Source: Phycicoccus sp. HDW14 (lineage in GTDB: Bacteria; Actinomycetota; Actinomycetes; Actinomycetales; Dermatophilaceae). From it: a stretch of DNA of 64,000 bases. Position 1 is the first letter of the stretch. Each line of letters begins with the position of its first letter. Shown here piece by piece: positions 62,513 to 64,000 of the stretch. A program made the position numbers and the translations under genes. Below the pieces are notes generated by a model. It searched no databases, was not told the DNA's origin, and saw only the letters and a program-made list of their open reading frames with translations. The stretch spans positions 744,001-808,000 of the forward strand of contig NZ_CP049935.1 of NCBI RefSeq assembly GCF_011383005.1, read 5' to 3'.

Positions 62513-63879
62513 TCAGGCGTAGAGCGCGCCGACGACCTCGCGGAAGACCTCGGTGTGCCGGTCGACGTCGGCGCGCGTGGTGTCCGGGCACATGAGGGCC
62601 ATGTTGTGGAACGGCGTCATGAGCAGGCCGCGGTTGCACGTCGCGAGGTGCATGTAGGCGTCGACGTCGTCGTCGTGCGCCAGCGCCGACTCCTCACCCG
62701 TGCGCGGGGCGGGCCGGGCGAACCGGTACTCGGCGCGGGCGCCGAGCTGCCGCACCGACCAGGGCACGTCGAGCTCGTCGAGGGTGGCCTGCACGCCGGC
62801 GGTGAACGCCGTGGCGAGCTCGGTCATGTGCTCGAAGGCCTCGGGGGTCAGCACCTCGCCGAGGGTGGCCCGCATCGCGGCGGTCGAGAGGGCGTTGCCG
62901 GCCAGGGTGCCGCCGACCCCGCCGACGTCGATGATGTCGGCCTCGCCGGCGTCGGTGTGCCGGGTGATGGCCGCCGCGACCTCCTCCGTGATGCCGTAGG
63001 CGCCGCAGGGGATGCCACCGCCGATCGACTTGCCGATGACGAAGAGGTCGGGCTGAAGCCCCCAGGCGCGGGTCGCCCCGCCCCAGCCGGCCGAGAAGGT
63101 GTGCGTCTCGTCGATCATCAGCAGGGCGCCGTACCGGGTGGCCAGCTCGCGCAGGCCCTCGAGGAACCCGGGCTCGGGCAGCACGATGCCGATGTTGGTC
63201 AGGGCCGGCTCGGTGAGGATGGCGGCGACGTCGCCGTGGGCGAGCTGTCGCTCGACGGAGGCGAGGTCGTTCCACGTGGCGGCGCGGGTCGTGAGGTCGA
63301 GCGGCACCGGGGGAGCGACGTTGCCGGGCCGGGAGACCGTGGTGCCGTCCGGGCCGGGGACCGCGAAGGTCTCGTCGACCGAGCCGTGGTAGCTGTAGCC
63401 GAAGACGAGCAGCTTGGAGCGGCCGGTGGCCAGGCGGGCCAGCCGCACGGCCCACCTGTTGGCGTCGGTGGCCGAGAGCGTGAAGCTCCACAGCGGCATC
63501 CCGAAGCGGCGGGTCAGCTCCGCGCCGACCCACTGGGCGTCCTCGCTCGGCAGCATCGTCGTCACGCCGCCGAGCTCGCCGACCCGGCGGGCGACGGCTG
63601 CGGCCGTCGGGGCGGGGAGTGGCCGGCCATCGCCCCGGTGTCGCCGAGCGCGAAGTCGACGTAGGTGTGGCCGTCGACGTCGGTGATCCGGTTGCCCCGG
63701 GCGTGGTCGAGGTAGAGCGGGAAGCCGCCGCTCCACTTGTTCATCCACGTCATCGGCACGCGCCCGAAGAGGTTGGACCCGGCGTCGAACAGCTCGCGGC
63801 TGCGGGGGTGCTCGGCGGTGTACTGCTCCTGTTCCGCGGCGAGGAGGCGGGCGAGGCGGGCGCGGTCGGTCGCTGGCAT
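62513..63879 (-). CDS. Class III PLP-dependent aminotransferase, one frameshift
   Basis: About 455 residues after repair. ATG 63879 starts MPATDRARLARLL. A break at a G run (63614-63617) is fixed by one G to GHSPAPTAAAVARRVGELGG. The fold marks are VFGYSYHGSVDETF, LLMIDETHTFSAGWGG (Asp pair) and the PLP lysine in FVIGKSIGGGIPCGAYG. It resembles the aspartate aminotransferase-family/glutamate-1-semialdehyde aminomutase-like branch and differs from the 6.2-kb aminotransferase. The substrate is unknown. Confidence 0.85.
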
Positions 63880-64000
63880 GGCTGCACGATAGTGGTGCGG
63901 ATGGCGTCGCCGACAGTCCGTTCCGCCGCTCGATCCGTTCCCGCGGCACGTCGGGGCCGCCGGATCGGTGGGTGGCGCGACCCGGGCGCCAGGACGATTC

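Noticed and set aside
63901-64000. A new plus-strand gene starting at ATG 63903
   Set aside because: The 33 codons before the window end are Arg-rich with no recognisable motif and no clear ribosome-binding site.

Overview
The window is a very GC-rich actinobacterial chromosome segment (many GTG starts, strong G/C third-position bias, short intergenic gaps). Gene content and order point to a member of the Micrococcales, most probably the Intrasporangiaceae/Dermatophilaceae group; that placement is inferred from style and synteny, not from a marker search. The conserved backbone cdsA, rlmN, dxr, rip1/rseP, ispG, GNAT, proS, rimP, nusA, ylxR, infB, rbfA, truB, ribF follows the order known from other actinobacteria. 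Accessory blocks sit between these genes.

Layout. 1-4.9 kb: end of cdsA, a DUF1444-like protein, rlmN, a copper type II monooxygenase-like lipoprotein and a LOG-fold protein. 4.9-16.7 kb: a polyamine/GABA catabolic island with an FAD amine oxidoreductase, a class III aminotransferase and an Lrp regulator on the minus strand, facing an aldehyde dehydrogenase, a potDABC spermidine/putrescine importer, a saccharopine-dehydrogenase-like protein and a succinate-semialdehyde dehydrogenase. Together they would import putrescine and take it through 4-aminobutanal and GABA to succinate. 16.8-26.2 kb: a DnaB-C ATPase, the MEP-pathway genes dxr and ispG around a site-2 protease, an inserted uridine-kinase-like gene, two GNATs and proS. 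26.2-28.8 kb: HAD hydrolase, TSUP transporter and an AbiEi/DUF559 protein framed by related palindromes. 28.9-33.7 kb: amylosucrase and a flavinylation operon (ferric-reductase-like protein, FMN-binding protein, ApbE). 34-39.1 kb: a thioredoxin-fold DUF255 protein and a two-subunit molybdenum hydroxylase. 39.2-49.8 kb: an APH(6)-like kinase, a ferritin-like lipoprotein, the rimP-nusA-ylxR-infB operon, rbfA-truB, ribF and a RodA-like SEDS protein. 49.9-64 kb: acyl-CoA ligase, ECF sigma factor with a putative anti-sigma protein, flavin disulfide reductase, TIGR03960 radical SAM enzyme, K+ channel, double-hotdog thioesterase, PadR regulator with a membrane partner, a secreted S53 peptidase and a second class III aminotransferase.

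Two global points matter to any user. First, at least twelve net single-base losses, nearly all in runs of G or C, break otherwise intact genes. All are deletions and each is repaired by one extra G or C, so they look like homopolymer errors in the assembly rather than pseudogenes. Second, many genes have a -10 hexamer ending about six bases before the start codon, which predicts widespread leaderless transcription.

The most unusual structures are the palindrome-framed AbiEi/DUF559 gene, the kinase gene bracketed by a perfect 32-bp copy of the ispG 3' end, and a similar 16-bp duplication of the infB 3' end around a tandem repeat.
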